This document shows, piece after piece, positions 1 to 7,117 of a stretch of DNA of 9,538 nucleotides. Positions within the stretch are counted from its first letter, which is position 1. The number at the start of each line of letters is the position of its first letter. The notes under the pieces are model-generated. The model was not told the origin of the DNA and did no database searches. It saw only the letters and a list, made by a program, of their open reading frames with translations. The position numbers and the translations under genes are program-made. This DNA comes from an uncultured Flavobacterium sp. (GTDB lineage Bacteria; Bacteroidota; Bacteroidia; Flavobacteriales; Flavobacteriaceae), in the NCBI GenBank assembly GCA_946886675.1, contig CAMPIZ010000044.1, positions 1-9,538 of the forward strand. The letters run 5' to 3'.

Positions 1-3
1 TCT

Positions 4-37
4 TATAATTGAATTGAAAAAGTTTTAAACAATTATA
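4..37 (-). repeat. AT-rich inverted repeat just after the last gene, possible weak terminator
   Basis: The arms TATAATTG (4-11) and CAATTATA (30-37) are perfect 8-base inverted repeats with an 18-base loop. They lie directly downstream of the stop codon of the gene ending at 39. The stem is purely A/T plus one G-C pair, so it would be weak, and the window ends before a T-tract could be seen. It may be a transcription end signal for that gene or a chance AT-rich palindrome. Confidence 0.25.
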
Positions 38-38
38 G

Positions 39-467
39 TTAGGCTGTGGCCTGTTTTACAAAACCATTATTTTTATATTGTAGGGTAGATTCCATGGCAG
101 TAATAAATTCTTCCTGATAGGCCATCCTTTCTGTAAAATCATCAATTTGGGCTCTGGTTAATTTACCCTTCTTGATCCTGGCTTCTTCCGCATCAGAATA
201 TTCAATACTGTGCTTTTCCTTAAGAGCATCAATAAATTCTGAAAATGTAACGTCTGTATCTGCAAATGCATTATAACCCCATGTATTGTATTCAGTAGCA
301 TAGGCTTCAACATGCTGATAAAAACTCAGGCTTTTTTGTCGATTATTTCGAAATTTAAGAATTGCATTTTTTCTGGAAGAACGCATATAAGCATCTTCAA
401 AAGAATTAGCAAGGTAGTAAAGTGCCACAGTCAGGAAAGCAGTAGTGGCCATTAACATAAAGTTCAT
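39..467 (-). CDS. Hypothetical membrane-anchored protein, 142 aa
   Basis: I do not recognise this protein. Read from the ATG at 467 it starts MNFMLMATTAFLTVALYY, a single hydrophobic segment at residues 2-20 that looks like an uncleaved N-terminal membrane anchor. A basic stretch follows at about 29-45 (RSSRKNAILKFRNNRQK). The rest is charged, probably mostly helical and soluble (about 46-135), with several aromatic residues (YQHVEAYATEYNTWGYNAF) in its first half. An upstream in-frame ATG at 515 would add 16 residues, but a TAnnTTTG -7 box lies inside that extension (492-499), so a transcript from it would lack the upstream ATG; I therefore chose 467. The gene is cut off from the efflux operon by a terminator at 655-686 and a 269-base gap, so it should be its own unit. 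Topology positive-inside would put the soluble part in the cytoplasm, but this is inference. No catalytic motif is visible. Confidence 0.72.
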   Translation of the reverse strand: MNFMLMATTAFLTVALYYLANSFEDAYMRSSRKNAILKFRNNRQKSLSFYQHVEAYATEYNTWGYNAFADTDVTFSEFIDALKEKHSIEYSDAEEARIKKGKLTRAQIDDFTERMAYQEEFITAMESTLQYKNNGFVKQATA

Positions 468-491
468 AATGATGCAGGTGTTAGTATGCAG

Positions 492-499
492 CAAATGTA
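492..499 (-). promoter_or_regulatory. Bacteroidetes-type -7 box for the 39-467 gene
   Basis: On the minus strand these bases read TACATTTG, an exact match to the Bacteroidetes -7 consensus TAnnTTTG. The expected transcription start is near 485, giving a leader of about 18 bases to the ATG at 467. No clear -33 TTTG element is seen at the usual distance upstream, so the promoter may be weak or need an activator. Confidence 0.45.
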
Positions 500-521
500 T
501 ATTAAAAACTTTCACATTATG

Positions 522-554
522 AGCGTGTTATAGCGAAAAAATTAATCACGCTAT
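522..554. repeat. Overlapping short inverted repeats upstream of the 492-499 promoter
   Basis: Two 6-base inverted repeats are interleaved here: AGCGTG (522-527) with CACGCT (547-552), and ATAGCG (530-535) with CGCTAT (549-554). They occupy roughly -37 to -69 relative to the transcription start inferred from the -7 box, a usual place for an activator site. The arms are short and the background is AT-rich, so this could be chance. The rest of the gap between 468 and 640 shows nothing else I can name. Confidence 0.2.
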
Positions 555-647
555 CATTATTATTTATAGTGTATAAAGTAACTTATAGAAGACTATTGTT
601 TTAAGAAAAAATTAATGTTTCAGGTAAAACAATGTGAAAAATCAATC

Positions 648-686
648 AAAAAGAACCGCCCGGCACAGTTACCCATACCGAGCGGC
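648..686 (-). terminator. Rho-independent terminator of the efflux operon
   Basis: The stem pairs 678-686 with 655-663: on the minus strand GCCGCTCGG pairs with CCGGGCGGT, 9 pairs including two G-U wobbles, with a 14-base loop. The transcript then continues into TTCTTTTTG. It begins 50 bases after the stop codon of the outer-membrane channel gene, so it closes the four-gene efflux operon and separates it from the gene at 39-467. Confidence 0.85.
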
Positions 687-736
687 AAACATAAAACAAA
701 CAATTAATCTGAATAACCGAAAATTATCCGGCTATA

Positions 737-2140
737 TTATTTCCAACCACCACCTAAAGCCTTGTATAAATTAATTATGGCAAGGTATTGCCTGTACTTA
801 TTATCAATTAAGTTTAATTCGCTGGAAAGTGCATTATCTTTTGCGGTAAGTACCTCAAGATAATTTACAAGTCCATATTCCAGCAACTCGTCAGAGTATC
901 CGGACGCTGTTTTTAATGCCTCCACCTGGTTTTCTCTTATTTCAAGTTTTGTGGTTTCGTTATTATACTGTGCAAGCGCATCAGAAACTTCTTTGCCGGC
1001 ATTTACAAGAGTCTGTTCAAACTGAACATATGCCTGCTCCTGTGTTGCCTGTGCAACTTCATAACGTGTTTTTATCTGTCTCTGATTAAATATTGGCTGG
1101 GTAAGGCCTCCCACTATATTTGCAAAAAGCGAATTTGTGCTAAACCATTCTTTTACATCTATACTCTGAAGACCGCCTGTTGCTGTAAGTGTTAGCTGAG
1201 GATAAAAATTAGTCCTGGCAACATTGGTAAGCTCAAATGCATTGATAAAAGCATACTCTGCTGCAATAACATCAGGCCTGTTACTAAGCAGTGATGCAGA
1301 ATATCCCAGCTTTATTTCAGGATTTAAAACCTGCTCTTCCAGTGTACCCCTTTCAATAGACTGAGGGGCCTCTCCCAGTAAAATGCTCATTGTATTTTCA
1401 AGGAGTATAATATTGGTTTTAAGGTCCTGTACTATAAGCTCTGTAGCATATTTTTGTGCTTCAGTTTGTTTTACACCTACTTCATTTACATTACCTGCTT
1501 CCTTAAGCGCTTTTATGGCTTCAACACTTTCATCCCGGTTTATAACCGACTCTTCAGCCACTTTTAGCTGCGCATCCAGAGAAAGTAATTGGTAGTATAT
1601 ATTTGCTATATCAGTTATTACTCTTGTTTTTACAGCCTGGTTTGCAGCTATGGTTTGCAGGTAAGAGGCATTTGCAGCACGCTTATTACTGCGTATCTTA
1701 CCCCAAATGTCTGCTTCCCAGGAAAGTGTACCGCTTAACTGGTACTGATCTATAGCACCATTAAAGAAACTACCAAACTGGCTGTTTCTGGCCAGTTCCT
1801 GGTGGGTAAGGCTTGCCGTAGCGCTAAGGGTAGGCAGGTAGCCTGCTTTTGCCTGTTTCAGGTATGCATTGGCAGCGGTAATGTTTTGTATGGCCACCCT
1901 TATATCAAAATTATTTTGCAGCCCTTTTTCAATATGCTGTTGTAATACGGGATCTGTAAAAAGATCATTCCATGCAACATCAGCCAGTGAAGTGCTGTCC
2001 TGCGCCATAACTTCTGTACGGTACAGGTTCTCGGCCTTTATATCCGGCCTTTCATAGTCCTTTGCCACAAAACAGGACTGCATAAGCAGGCCTATTGCTG
2101 CAAGGGCTATTATTCTGTATATATTAAATTTCATTTTCAT
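737..2140 (-). CDS. RND efflux outer-membrane channel lipoprotein (TolC/OprM/NodT family)
   Basis: This is the outer-membrane exit duct of the tripartite pump. In this family three copies form a beta-barrel in the outer membrane and a long helical tunnel in the periplasm that docks to the adaptor. The 467-residue length is usual. The N terminus has a basic start, a hydrophobic core (residues 7-20) and a lipobox-like M-Q-S-C with Cys23, followed by the family-typical DYERPD; it should be a lipoprotein, as OprM is. Two outer-membrane efflux repeats run from about 56-256 and 283-465. Recognisable marks are WNDLFTDPVL (57-66), AGYLPTL (99-105), SWEADIWGKIR (140-150), LLSNRPDV (284-291), NFYPQLTL (311-318), GGLTQPIFN (344-352) and the closing LYKALGGGWK. 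It is last in the operon, starting 9 bases after the pump gene's stop. A second ATG two codons in (2134) is also possible as start. Substrates cannot be read from the sequence. Confidence 0.95.
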   Translation of the reverse strand: MKMKFNIYRIIALAAIGLLMQSCFVAKDYERPDIKAENLYRTEVMAQDSTSLADVAWNDLFTDPVLQQHIEKGLQNNFDIRVAIQNITAANAYLKQAKAGYLPTLSATASLTHQELARNSQFGSFFNGAIDQYQLSGTLSWEADIWGKIRSNKRAANASYLQTIAANQAVKTRVITDIANIYYQLLSLDAQLKVAEESVINRDESVEAIKALKEAGNVNEVGVKQTEAQKYATELIVQDLKTNIILLENTMSILLGEAPQSIERGTLEEQVLNPEIKLGYSASLLSNRPDVIAAEYAFINAFELTNVARTNFYPQLTLTATGGLQSIDVKEWFSTNSLFANIVGGLTQPIFNQRQIKTRYEVAQATQEQAYVQFEQTLVNAGKEVSDALAQYNNETTKLEIRENQVEALKTASGYSDELLEYGLVNYLEVLTAKDNALSSELNLIDNKYRQYLAIINLYKALGGGWK

Positions 2141-2149
2141 CCTGAAATA

Positions 2150-5100
2150 TTATACTATATTACTTTCGGTTTCATCTTGTTTTGGCTTACCGGAAATTCT
2201 TTCCTGCAGCCCCTGGAATATTACAAACAGTACCGGGATAACAAATACCCCAAACAAAGTACCTATAAGCATACCTCCAACGGCACCCATACCTATAGAG
2301 CGGTTACCCACGGCGCCAACACCTGTTGCAAGTGCAAGCGGCAATAATCCGAATATAAAGGCAAACGAGGTCATAAGAATTGGCCTTAAACGTGCTTTTG
2401 CACCCTGTATGGCCGATTCATAAAGACTCATACCATGACGCCTTCGCTGTATGGCAAACTCTACAATAAGTATGGCATTTTTAGCGAGGAGGCCTATAAG
2501 CATAATAAGGGCTACCTGGAAATAGATGTTATTTTCCAGCCCTGCAAGCTTAACAAATCCTATGGCTCCTGCAATACCTACAGGAAGCGAAAGCAGTACA
2601 GAAAAAGGAACTACATAACTTTCATACTGCGCACTTAACAGGAAGTACACAAATATTAAGCTAAGCAGGAATACACCTGCTACCTGATTACCTGCAATGA
2701 TCTCTTCACGGGTCATACCTGAGAATTCATAAGTATAGGTTTGAGGCAGGTGTTTTGCCGCTACTTCCTGAATGGCCTTAATAGCATCTCCCGAACTATA
2801 TCCCGGATTTGCCTTACCGTTTACGTTTACTGCCTTAAGCATGTTGAAACGTGCCACAGCTTCAGGGCCATAAATCTTTTTTAAGCTTATAAACTGGCTT
2901 ATGGCAACCATTTGGCCCTGTGCATTACGCACATAAACATTATTTATAGATTTTTCATCTGCCCTTTCTTCAGGTTTAGCCTGGATCATTACACGATACT
3001 GTTTACCAAACCTGTTAAAATCAGTTGTATATAAACCTCCGTAATACCCCTGCATGGTATTAAAAATATCACTTACAGATACACCTGCATCTTTTGCTCT
3101 TTCTACATTAATATCCATTTGGTATTGAGGGAAGCCGGGGTTAAAGTTTGTAATGGCATATTGTATTTCCGGACGCTTCATAAGCTCGCCTAAAAATTCG
3201 TTGCTAACTTTACTTACCGTTGCCCAGTCGTCATCTCCTTTATCCTGGATTTTAAATTCAAAACCATCGGCAGTACCAAAGCCCTGTACACTTGGTGGTG
3301 TAAAAAATAACAGCCTTGCGTCTTTAAAACCTGCCGTACGGGCAAAAAGATCGCCTACAACAGCATCAACCGACTGATTATCTTCTGTCCTTTCTTTCCA
3401 GTCTTTAAGCTTGATAATTGTAAATGCATACGAACCACCATTTACCCTGTTAAGAAGGCTGAAGCCCACAACGCTCATCCTTGCCTCAACTATTGGCATG
3501 GATGTTATTACAGAGTCAAGCTTATTGATGGTTTCCTGAGTTTTTTCAAGTGTTGTTCCCGGTGGCAGAGTTATATCTGCCATAATAATACCACGGTCTT
3601 CATTTGGTATAAACCCTGAAGGTGTTGTAGTAAAAAGGAAATAGGTTATCCCACAAAATACTGCAAGCCCTGCTACAGCTATCCATTTTTTTCTTACAAG
3701 GAAGCCAAGGGATTTTGTGTATTTATTATTCATTGCATCAAAACCGGCATTAAATGAATTAAAGAAACGGTCTTTGATGTTTTTCTTTTTATGATGCTCT
3801 CCTTCTTTGTGTGGCTTTAGTAATAAGGCACACAGCGCCGGACTCAACGTTAATGCATTTACAGCCGATATAAGGATTGCCACAGCAAGCGTTATGGCAA
3901 ACTGCTGATAAAATACTCCTGATGGACCTTTAAGAAATGATACCGGGATAAATACAGCCGACATTACCAGCGTTATGGAAACAATGGCGCCTGTAATTTC
4001 GCTCATGGCGGAAAGGGTTGCCTTTTTTGCCGATTTTTCACCTTCATCAAGCTTGGCATGCACGGCCTCTACTACTACAATGGCATCATCTACCACAATA
4101 CCAATTGCCAGTACCATGGCAAATAGCGTAAGTAGGTTTACAGAAAATCCAAATAACTGCAGGAAGAAGAAAGTACCCACAATAGCCACCGGAACCGCAA
4201 TGGCCGGGATTAAGGTAGAGCGAACATCCTGAAGGAACAGGAACACTACAATAAATACAAGTATAAATGCCTCTATAAGGGTAGATTGTACTTTACCTAT
4301 GGAAGCATCCAGGAATGTTTTTGTATTATAAGGAATTACATATTCTATACCTTCAGGGAAGCTGGATTTACTTTCCTCAAGTATGGCATTTACTTCATCT
4401 ATAATATCATTTGCATTCGAGCCTGATGTCTGGAAAATACCTATTGCAACACCATCATGGCCCATACCAAAGTTTTTCTGTCCGTAGTTGAAAGCACCCA
4501 GCTCGATAGTAGCAACATCCTTTAAGTGAAGGAAATTACCATTACCGGTAGCTTTTACTACAATATCTTCATACTCCTCTACCTTAGAGAGGCGTCCTTT
4601 ATATTTTATTACATATTCATAAATACCTTCAGCATTTTCACCAAACTTACCCGGTGCAGCCTCTACGTTTTGTTCCTGCAAAGCTGCCTGTATATCTTTT
4701 GGCGACAGGTTATATGCAGCCATTTTTTCAGGGTCTATCCATATACGCATAGAATAATCCTTTGCACCAAATACGTTAACCTGCCCTACACCCTTAACCC
4801 TTTGCAGCTTAGGCACAAGATTAATTTTAGCATAGTTTTGCACATAAGTACCATCATATTCCTTATTCTTAGAGTATAAGGAAAGGAACATAAGGGCACT
4901 TGTCTGGCTCTTCATGGTAGTAACACCCGTTTGGATAACGGCCTGTGGTAGCTTACTGGTGGCACGGGCAACCCTGTTTTGCACGTTTACCGCCGCAATA
5001 TCAGGATTTGTACCCAGTTCAAAGAACACGCTAATGTTTGCAGTACCGTCGTTTGCGGCAGAGGAGGTCATGTATGTCATTCCCTCCACACCATTTATCT

Positions 5101-5302
5101 CTTCTTCAAGAGGGATCACAACACTGTTTAATACCGTTTCAGCATTGGCTCCTGTGTAAGTAGCCGATACCTGTACGGTAGGAGGGGCAATTTCAGGATA
5201 CTGCTCTACAGGGAGCGAAGTAAGGCCTAAAATACCCAATATGGTTATTAATATCGAAATTACGGTAGAGAGTACCGGCCTTTCTATAAATGTCTTTAAC
5301 AT
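2150..5302 (-). CDS. RND multidrug efflux inner-membrane transporter (HAE1/AcrB family)
   Basis: This is the proton-driven pump of the tripartite system: AcrB-type trimers take hydrophobic or amphiphilic compounds from the periplasm and inner-membrane outer leaflet and pass them to the channel in exchange for protons. At 1050 residues it is full length. It opens MLKTFIERPVLSTVISI with transmembrane helix 1, then the PVEQYPEIAPP motif (31-41), a large periplasmic porter loop (about 40-335), helices 2-6 (about 340-495), a basic cytoplasmic linker rich in His and Lys (498-512), a second porter loop (about 560-870) and helices 8-12 (870-1035). The proton-relay residues are present: Asp405-Asp406 in GIVVDDAIVVVEAVH and Lys941 in GLLAKNAILIVEFA, matching AcrB Asp407, Asp408 and Lys940; Arg973 in RLRPILMT is the likely equivalent of AcrB Arg971. 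The gene sits 12 bases after the adaptor and 9 before the channel. HAE1-type drug or bile/detergent export is likelier than metal export, because the metal-type CusA signature is absent; the exact substrate is unknown. Confidence 0.96.
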   Translation of the reverse strand: MLKTFIERPVLSTVISILITILGILGLTSLPVEQYPEIAPPTVQVSATYTGANAETVLNSVVIPLEEEINGVEGMTYMTSSAANDGTANISVFFELGTNPDIAAVNVQNRVARATSKLPQAVIQTGVTTMKSQTSALMFLSLYSKNKEYDGTYVQNYAKINLVPKLQRVKGVGQVNVFGAKDYSMRIWIDPEKMAAYNLSPKDIQAALQEQNVEAAPGKFGENAEGIYEYVIKYKGRLSKVEEYEDIVVKATGNGNFLHLKDVATIELGAFNYGQKNFGMGHDGVAIGIFQTSGSNANDIIDEVNAILEESKSSFPEGIEYVIPYNTKTFLDASIGKVQSTLIEAFILVFIVVFLFLQDVRSTLIPAIAVPVAIVGTFFFLQLFGFSVNLLTLFAMVLAIGIVVDDAIVVVEAVHAKLDEGEKSAKKATLSAMSEITGAIVSITLVMSAVFIPVSFLKGPSGVFYQQFAITLAVAILISAVNALTLSPALCALLLKPHKEGEHHKKKNIKDRFFNSFNAGFDAMNNKYTKSLGFLVRKKWIAVAGLAVFCGITYFLFTTTPSGFIPNEDRGIIMADITLPPGTTLEKTQETINKLDSVITSMPIVEARMSVVGFSLLNRVNGGSYAFTIIKLKDWKERTEDNQSVDAVVGDLFARTAGFKDARLLFFTPPSVQGFGTADGFEFKIQDKGDDDWATVSKVSNEFLGELMKRPEIQYAITNFNPGFPQYQMDINVERAKDAGVSVSDIFNTMQGYYGGLYTTDFNRFGKQYRVMIQAKPEERADEKSINNVYVRNAQGQMVAISQFISLKKIYGPEAVARFNMLKAVNVNGKANPGYSSGDAIKAIQEVAAKHLPQTYTYEFSGMTREEIIAGNQVAGVFLLSLIFVYFLLSAQYESYVVPFSVLLSLPVGIAGAIGFVKLAGLENNIYFQVALIMLIGLLAKNAILIVEFAIQRRRHGMSLYESAIQGAKARLRPILMTSFAFIFGLLPLALATGVGAVGNRSIGMGAVGGMLIGTLFGVFVIPVLFVIFQGLQERISGKPKQDETESNIV

Positions 5303-5314
5303 ACTTCCGGATTA

Positions 5315-6463
5315 TTATTTTTGCGATGTAACTGTTGTTGGTTTTTGAGTCGTAACTGTAGAATCCTGGGCTGGAGCCCCTGCTTCTTCTTTAACCGGCT
5401 GCGGTACAATCTGCTGGCCGTCTTTAAGCTTGGATGTACCTTCTACTACTATTACATCACCGGCTTTAAGGCCTGCTGTAACAATAAAATTAAGTCCTGC
5501 TGTAGTGCTTGTTTGTACTATTGCAGATTTTACAGTATTGTCTTTTCCTACCACATATACTATCTGCTTACCCTGCACATCCATTACTGCGTTTTGCGGA
5601 ACCAGTATAGCATCTTCATATTTTACAGGAAGGCGTACTATACCGCTGCTCCCGCTTCTTAAAATACTTTGCGGATTAGCAAACTCTGCCCTGAACTCTG
5701 TTGTACCTGTTTGAGGGTTTACAAGACCGTTTACCGCTTCGAGTCTTCCTTTTTCTTCATATTCAGAACCGTCAACAAGCAGCAGGCTTACTTCCGGAGT
5801 ATTTTTAAGCTTTTCATTAAGCGTTTTGCCTTCAAATTTTCTTGTAAAACCCAGCATTTGCTTTTCATTCATACTGAAATAAGCCCTCATTACCCTTGAA
5901 TCGGAAACAGTAGTTAGCGGCATCTCCATAGTAGCGCTTACAAGGCTTCCTTCTTTATAAGGAAGACTTCCTATAACACCGTTTACAGGTGAGGTAATAG
6001 TACCATATCCAATGTTTGCAGCAATAGAGCTGTACGTGGCTTTTGCCTGAGCCAGCTTAGCTTTTGCAGTTTCCAGCTGTACATTACTTATAATTTTTCT
6101 TTCCACAAGCGGCTTTAGCCTGTCAACTTCTACCTGTGCAGCATCCACATTGGCCTTTGCCGCAGCAGCATCCTGATTTAGGGTTTGGGTTTCAAGCCTG
6201 AAAAGCAGCTGTCCTTTTTTAACTTCCTGCCCCTCGTCTACATATATCTTTTGGATAAAACCACTCACCTTGGGGCGTATCTCTACGTTTTGCTGTCCTT
6301 CAAGATTTGCTGTATATTCTTCATATACTGTAGCATCCTGCTGGGTTATGGTTTGTACGGGAAAAGGCATAGGGCCCATCTGAGGGGCCTGCTCCTGTTT
6401 CTTGCCACATGCCACTAAAAGCACAAGGGAAGCAAAAGCTCCTGCTAACGTTCTATTTTTCAT
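5315..6463 (-). CDS. RND efflux periplasmic adaptor (membrane fusion protein, AcrA/MexA-like)
   Basis: The adaptor bridges the inner-membrane pump and the outer-membrane channel. The 382-residue length is normal. The N terminus is a lipoprotein signal peptide with a hydrophobic core at 5-18 and lipobox L16-V-A-C19, so Cys19 should be acylated and anchor the protein. After a polar linker comes the first half of the lipoyl-like domain (about 59-92, with VSGFIQKIYVDEGQEVKKG), a short alpha-helical hairpin (about 95-150, rich in Ala, Lys and Gln), the second lipoyl half (about 153-178, SPVNGVIGSLPYKEGSLV), a beta-barrel domain (about 183-280, including LRSGSSGIVRLP) and a membrane-proximal domain (about 283-356, VPQNAVMDVQGKQIVYVV). 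The last 25 residues are a Thr/Gln/Lys-rich tail with an 8-residue duplication. Its ATG overlaps the stop of the upstream regulator gene by four bases (ATGA), which suggests translational coupling and fixes the start. Confidence 0.96.
   Translation of the reverse strand: MKNRTLAGAFASLVLLVACGKKQEQAPQMGPMPFPVQTITQQDATVYEEYTANLEGQQNVEIRPKVSGFIQKIYVDEGQEVKKGQLLFRLETQTLNQDAAAAKANVDAAQVEVDRLKPLVERKIISNVQLETAKAKLAQAKATYSSIAANIGYGTITSPVNGVIGSLPYKEGSLVSATMEMPLTTVSDSRVMRAYFSMNEKQMLGFTRKFEGKTLNEKLKNTPEVSLLLVDGSEYEEKGRLEAVNGLVNPQTGTTEFRAEFANPQSILRSGSSGIVRLPVKYEDAILVPQNAVMDVQGKQIVYVVGKDNTVKSAIVQTSTTAGLNFIVTAGLKAGDVIVVEGTSKLKDGQQIVPQPVKEEAGAPAQDSTVTTQKPTTVTSQK
5318..5359 (-). repeat. 24-base-period tandem duplication at the 3' end of the adaptor gene
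   Basis: The last codons encode TVTTQKPT (5336-5359) followed directly by TVTSQK (5318-5335) and the stop. At DNA level ACAGTTAC and CAAAAA recur with a 24-base spacing. This looks like a small in-frame tandem duplication that lengthened a disordered C-terminal tail beyond the membrane-proximal domain. It probably does not affect pump assembly and may vary in length between strains. Confidence 0.6.
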
Positions 6464-6993
6464 TGATGATTATTAAGATTATTGATATTCGAATTAAATT
6501 GTTCTGCTCTTTCCTGTTCTATTCGTTTAAACTTTTCTATAGTTTTACAAAGCAGCTGGTCTATTTCCAGTAAATGTTCCTTGTAGGCTTTTACATGTTC
6601 CATATGGTAGCGCTCAATAGCACACGAACTGGTTTTCTCACGGTAAGCAACCATTTTGTCTACTATTTTTTTCTCATTCTCTACCATTTTTACATACCCT
6701 TCCAGCCTTTCACTAAATGGTGATGGCTTAAAGTATTTTTTCCTGTCTCCCGGAATGGTGTAATAAGTAATCTTACCCATTTTAAGCAACAGGTTAAGAT
6801 TTGTTGAAATCGAACTCTTACTGGCACAAAGTTTTTCTACAAGCCCTTCAAAGGTTAAACCTTCCTTACAATCTATTATCAGAGTTCCCAATATCCTTGC
6901 ACCAAGTGGTGGCAAATGATGATGGTTTTCAAAATGGATTCCAAACAGCTCCACCAATTCTTCTCTATCCTTCTTTATATCTGACATGCTCAT
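6460..6993 (-). CDS. GbsR/MarR-like winged-helix transcriptional regulator of the efflux operon
   Basis: This 177-residue protein is a cytoplasmic DNA-binding regulator. The N-terminal half is a winged helix-turn-helix: LGARILGTLII (30-40) resembles the first helix of MarR/GbsR folds, FEGLVEKL (48-55) the support helix, SKSSISTNLNLLLKMG (58-73) the recognition helix, and ITYYTIPGDRKKYFK (75-89) the wing. The C-terminal half (about 95-165) is a long charged helix likely to mediate dimerisation, and the protein ends in an Asn-rich tail. Four cysteines (42, 56, 124, 149) are present; whether they sense anything is unknown. Known GbsR-type proteins are repressors that respond to small ligands, and in Bacteroidetes such genes often lead RND operons. 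Here it is the first gene of the pump operon, joined to the adaptor by an ATGA overlap, so autoregulation along with the pump is expected. A second ATG two codons in (6987) could also serve as start; the first is only about 8 bases from the inferred transcription start. Confidence 0.9.
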   Translation of the reverse strand: MSMSDIKKDREELVELFGIHFENHHHLPPLGARILGTLIIDCKEGLTFEGLVEKLCASKSSISTNLNLLLKMGKITYYTIPGDRKKYFKPSPFSERLEGYVKMVENEKKIVDKMVAYREKTSSCAIERYHMEHVKAYKEHLLEIDQLLCKTIEKFKRIEQERAEQFNSNINNLNNHQ

Positions 6994-7006
6994 TATAAAT
7001 TTTGTG

Positions 7007-7014
7007 CAAAGATA
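7007..7014 (-). promoter_or_regulatory. -7 box of the efflux operon promoter
   Basis: The minus strand reads TATCTTTG, an exact match to the Bacteroidetes TAnnTTTG -7 element. The inferred transcription start is near 7001, which leaves only about 5-10 bases of leader before the regulator ATG at 6993. The place where a -33 TTTG would be expected is instead occupied by the GTTCGG/CCGAAC inverted repeat. Further upstream, T6 and A6 tracts (7053-7067) could act as an UP-like element or be ordinary AT-rich filler. Confidence 0.6.
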
Positions 7015-7021
7015 TAAATAA

Positions 7022-7048
7022 GTTCGTTTGGTTCGGTTTCAGCCGAAC
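7022..7048. promoter_or_regulatory. Probable operator: inverted repeat plus extra direct half-site
   Basis: GTTCGG (7031-7036) and CCGAAC (7043-7048) form a perfect 6-base inverted repeat with a 6-base spacer. A further direct copy of the half-site, GTTCGTTT (7022-7029), lies exactly 9 bases before GTTCGGTT (7031-7038) and also pairs with CGAAC at 7044-7048. The array covers about -21 to -47 of the inferred promoter and overlaps the -33 region. It is the only such structure in the gap before the regulator gene, so it is the best candidate for the binding site of the GbsR/MarR-like protein; binding there would be expected to block RNA polymerase. Confidence 0.6.
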
Positions 7049-7090
7049 TAAGTTTTTTGTTAAAAAATGGTTAAGAAATTAGAAGTAATA

Positions 7091-7117
7091 AAAAAAACCG
7101 GCTTTAAAGCCGGTTTT
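7091..7117 (-). terminator. Rho-independent terminator of the RlpA-like gene
   Basis: On the minus strand AAAACCGGC-TTTAAA-GCCGGTTTT is a perfect palindrome (7094-7117), and its 3' arm runs on into T bases so that the tract is seven long. It begins right after the stop codon of the RlpA-like gene at 7118. The palindrome is symmetric, but the plus strand has no gene reaching it. Confidence 0.92.

Noticed and set aside
41..50. AGGCTGTGGC, which recurs on the opposite strand near 8132-8142
   Set aside because: A ten-base match across 8 kb is compatible with chance; one copy is coding and the other is intergenic, with no further flanking similarity.
4526..4879. Plus-strand open frame of 117 codons inside the RND pump gene
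   Set aside because: It lies wholly within a clearly coding minus-strand gene, its translation is a run of Ile, Phe, Tyr and Leu without domain features, and no promoter faces it. It is a shadow of codon use in the real gene.
5321..5714. Two overlapping plus-strand open frames inside the adaptor gene
   Set aside because: They overlap each other and the well-supported adaptor; compositions rich in Cys/Tyr or Thr/Ala reflect the antisense of adaptor codons.
7053..7067. T6-GTT-A6 hairpin-like sequence
   Set aside because: An A/T-only stem of six pairs is too weak to act as a terminator and is common in AT-rich intergenic DNA; at most it is an UP-like element.
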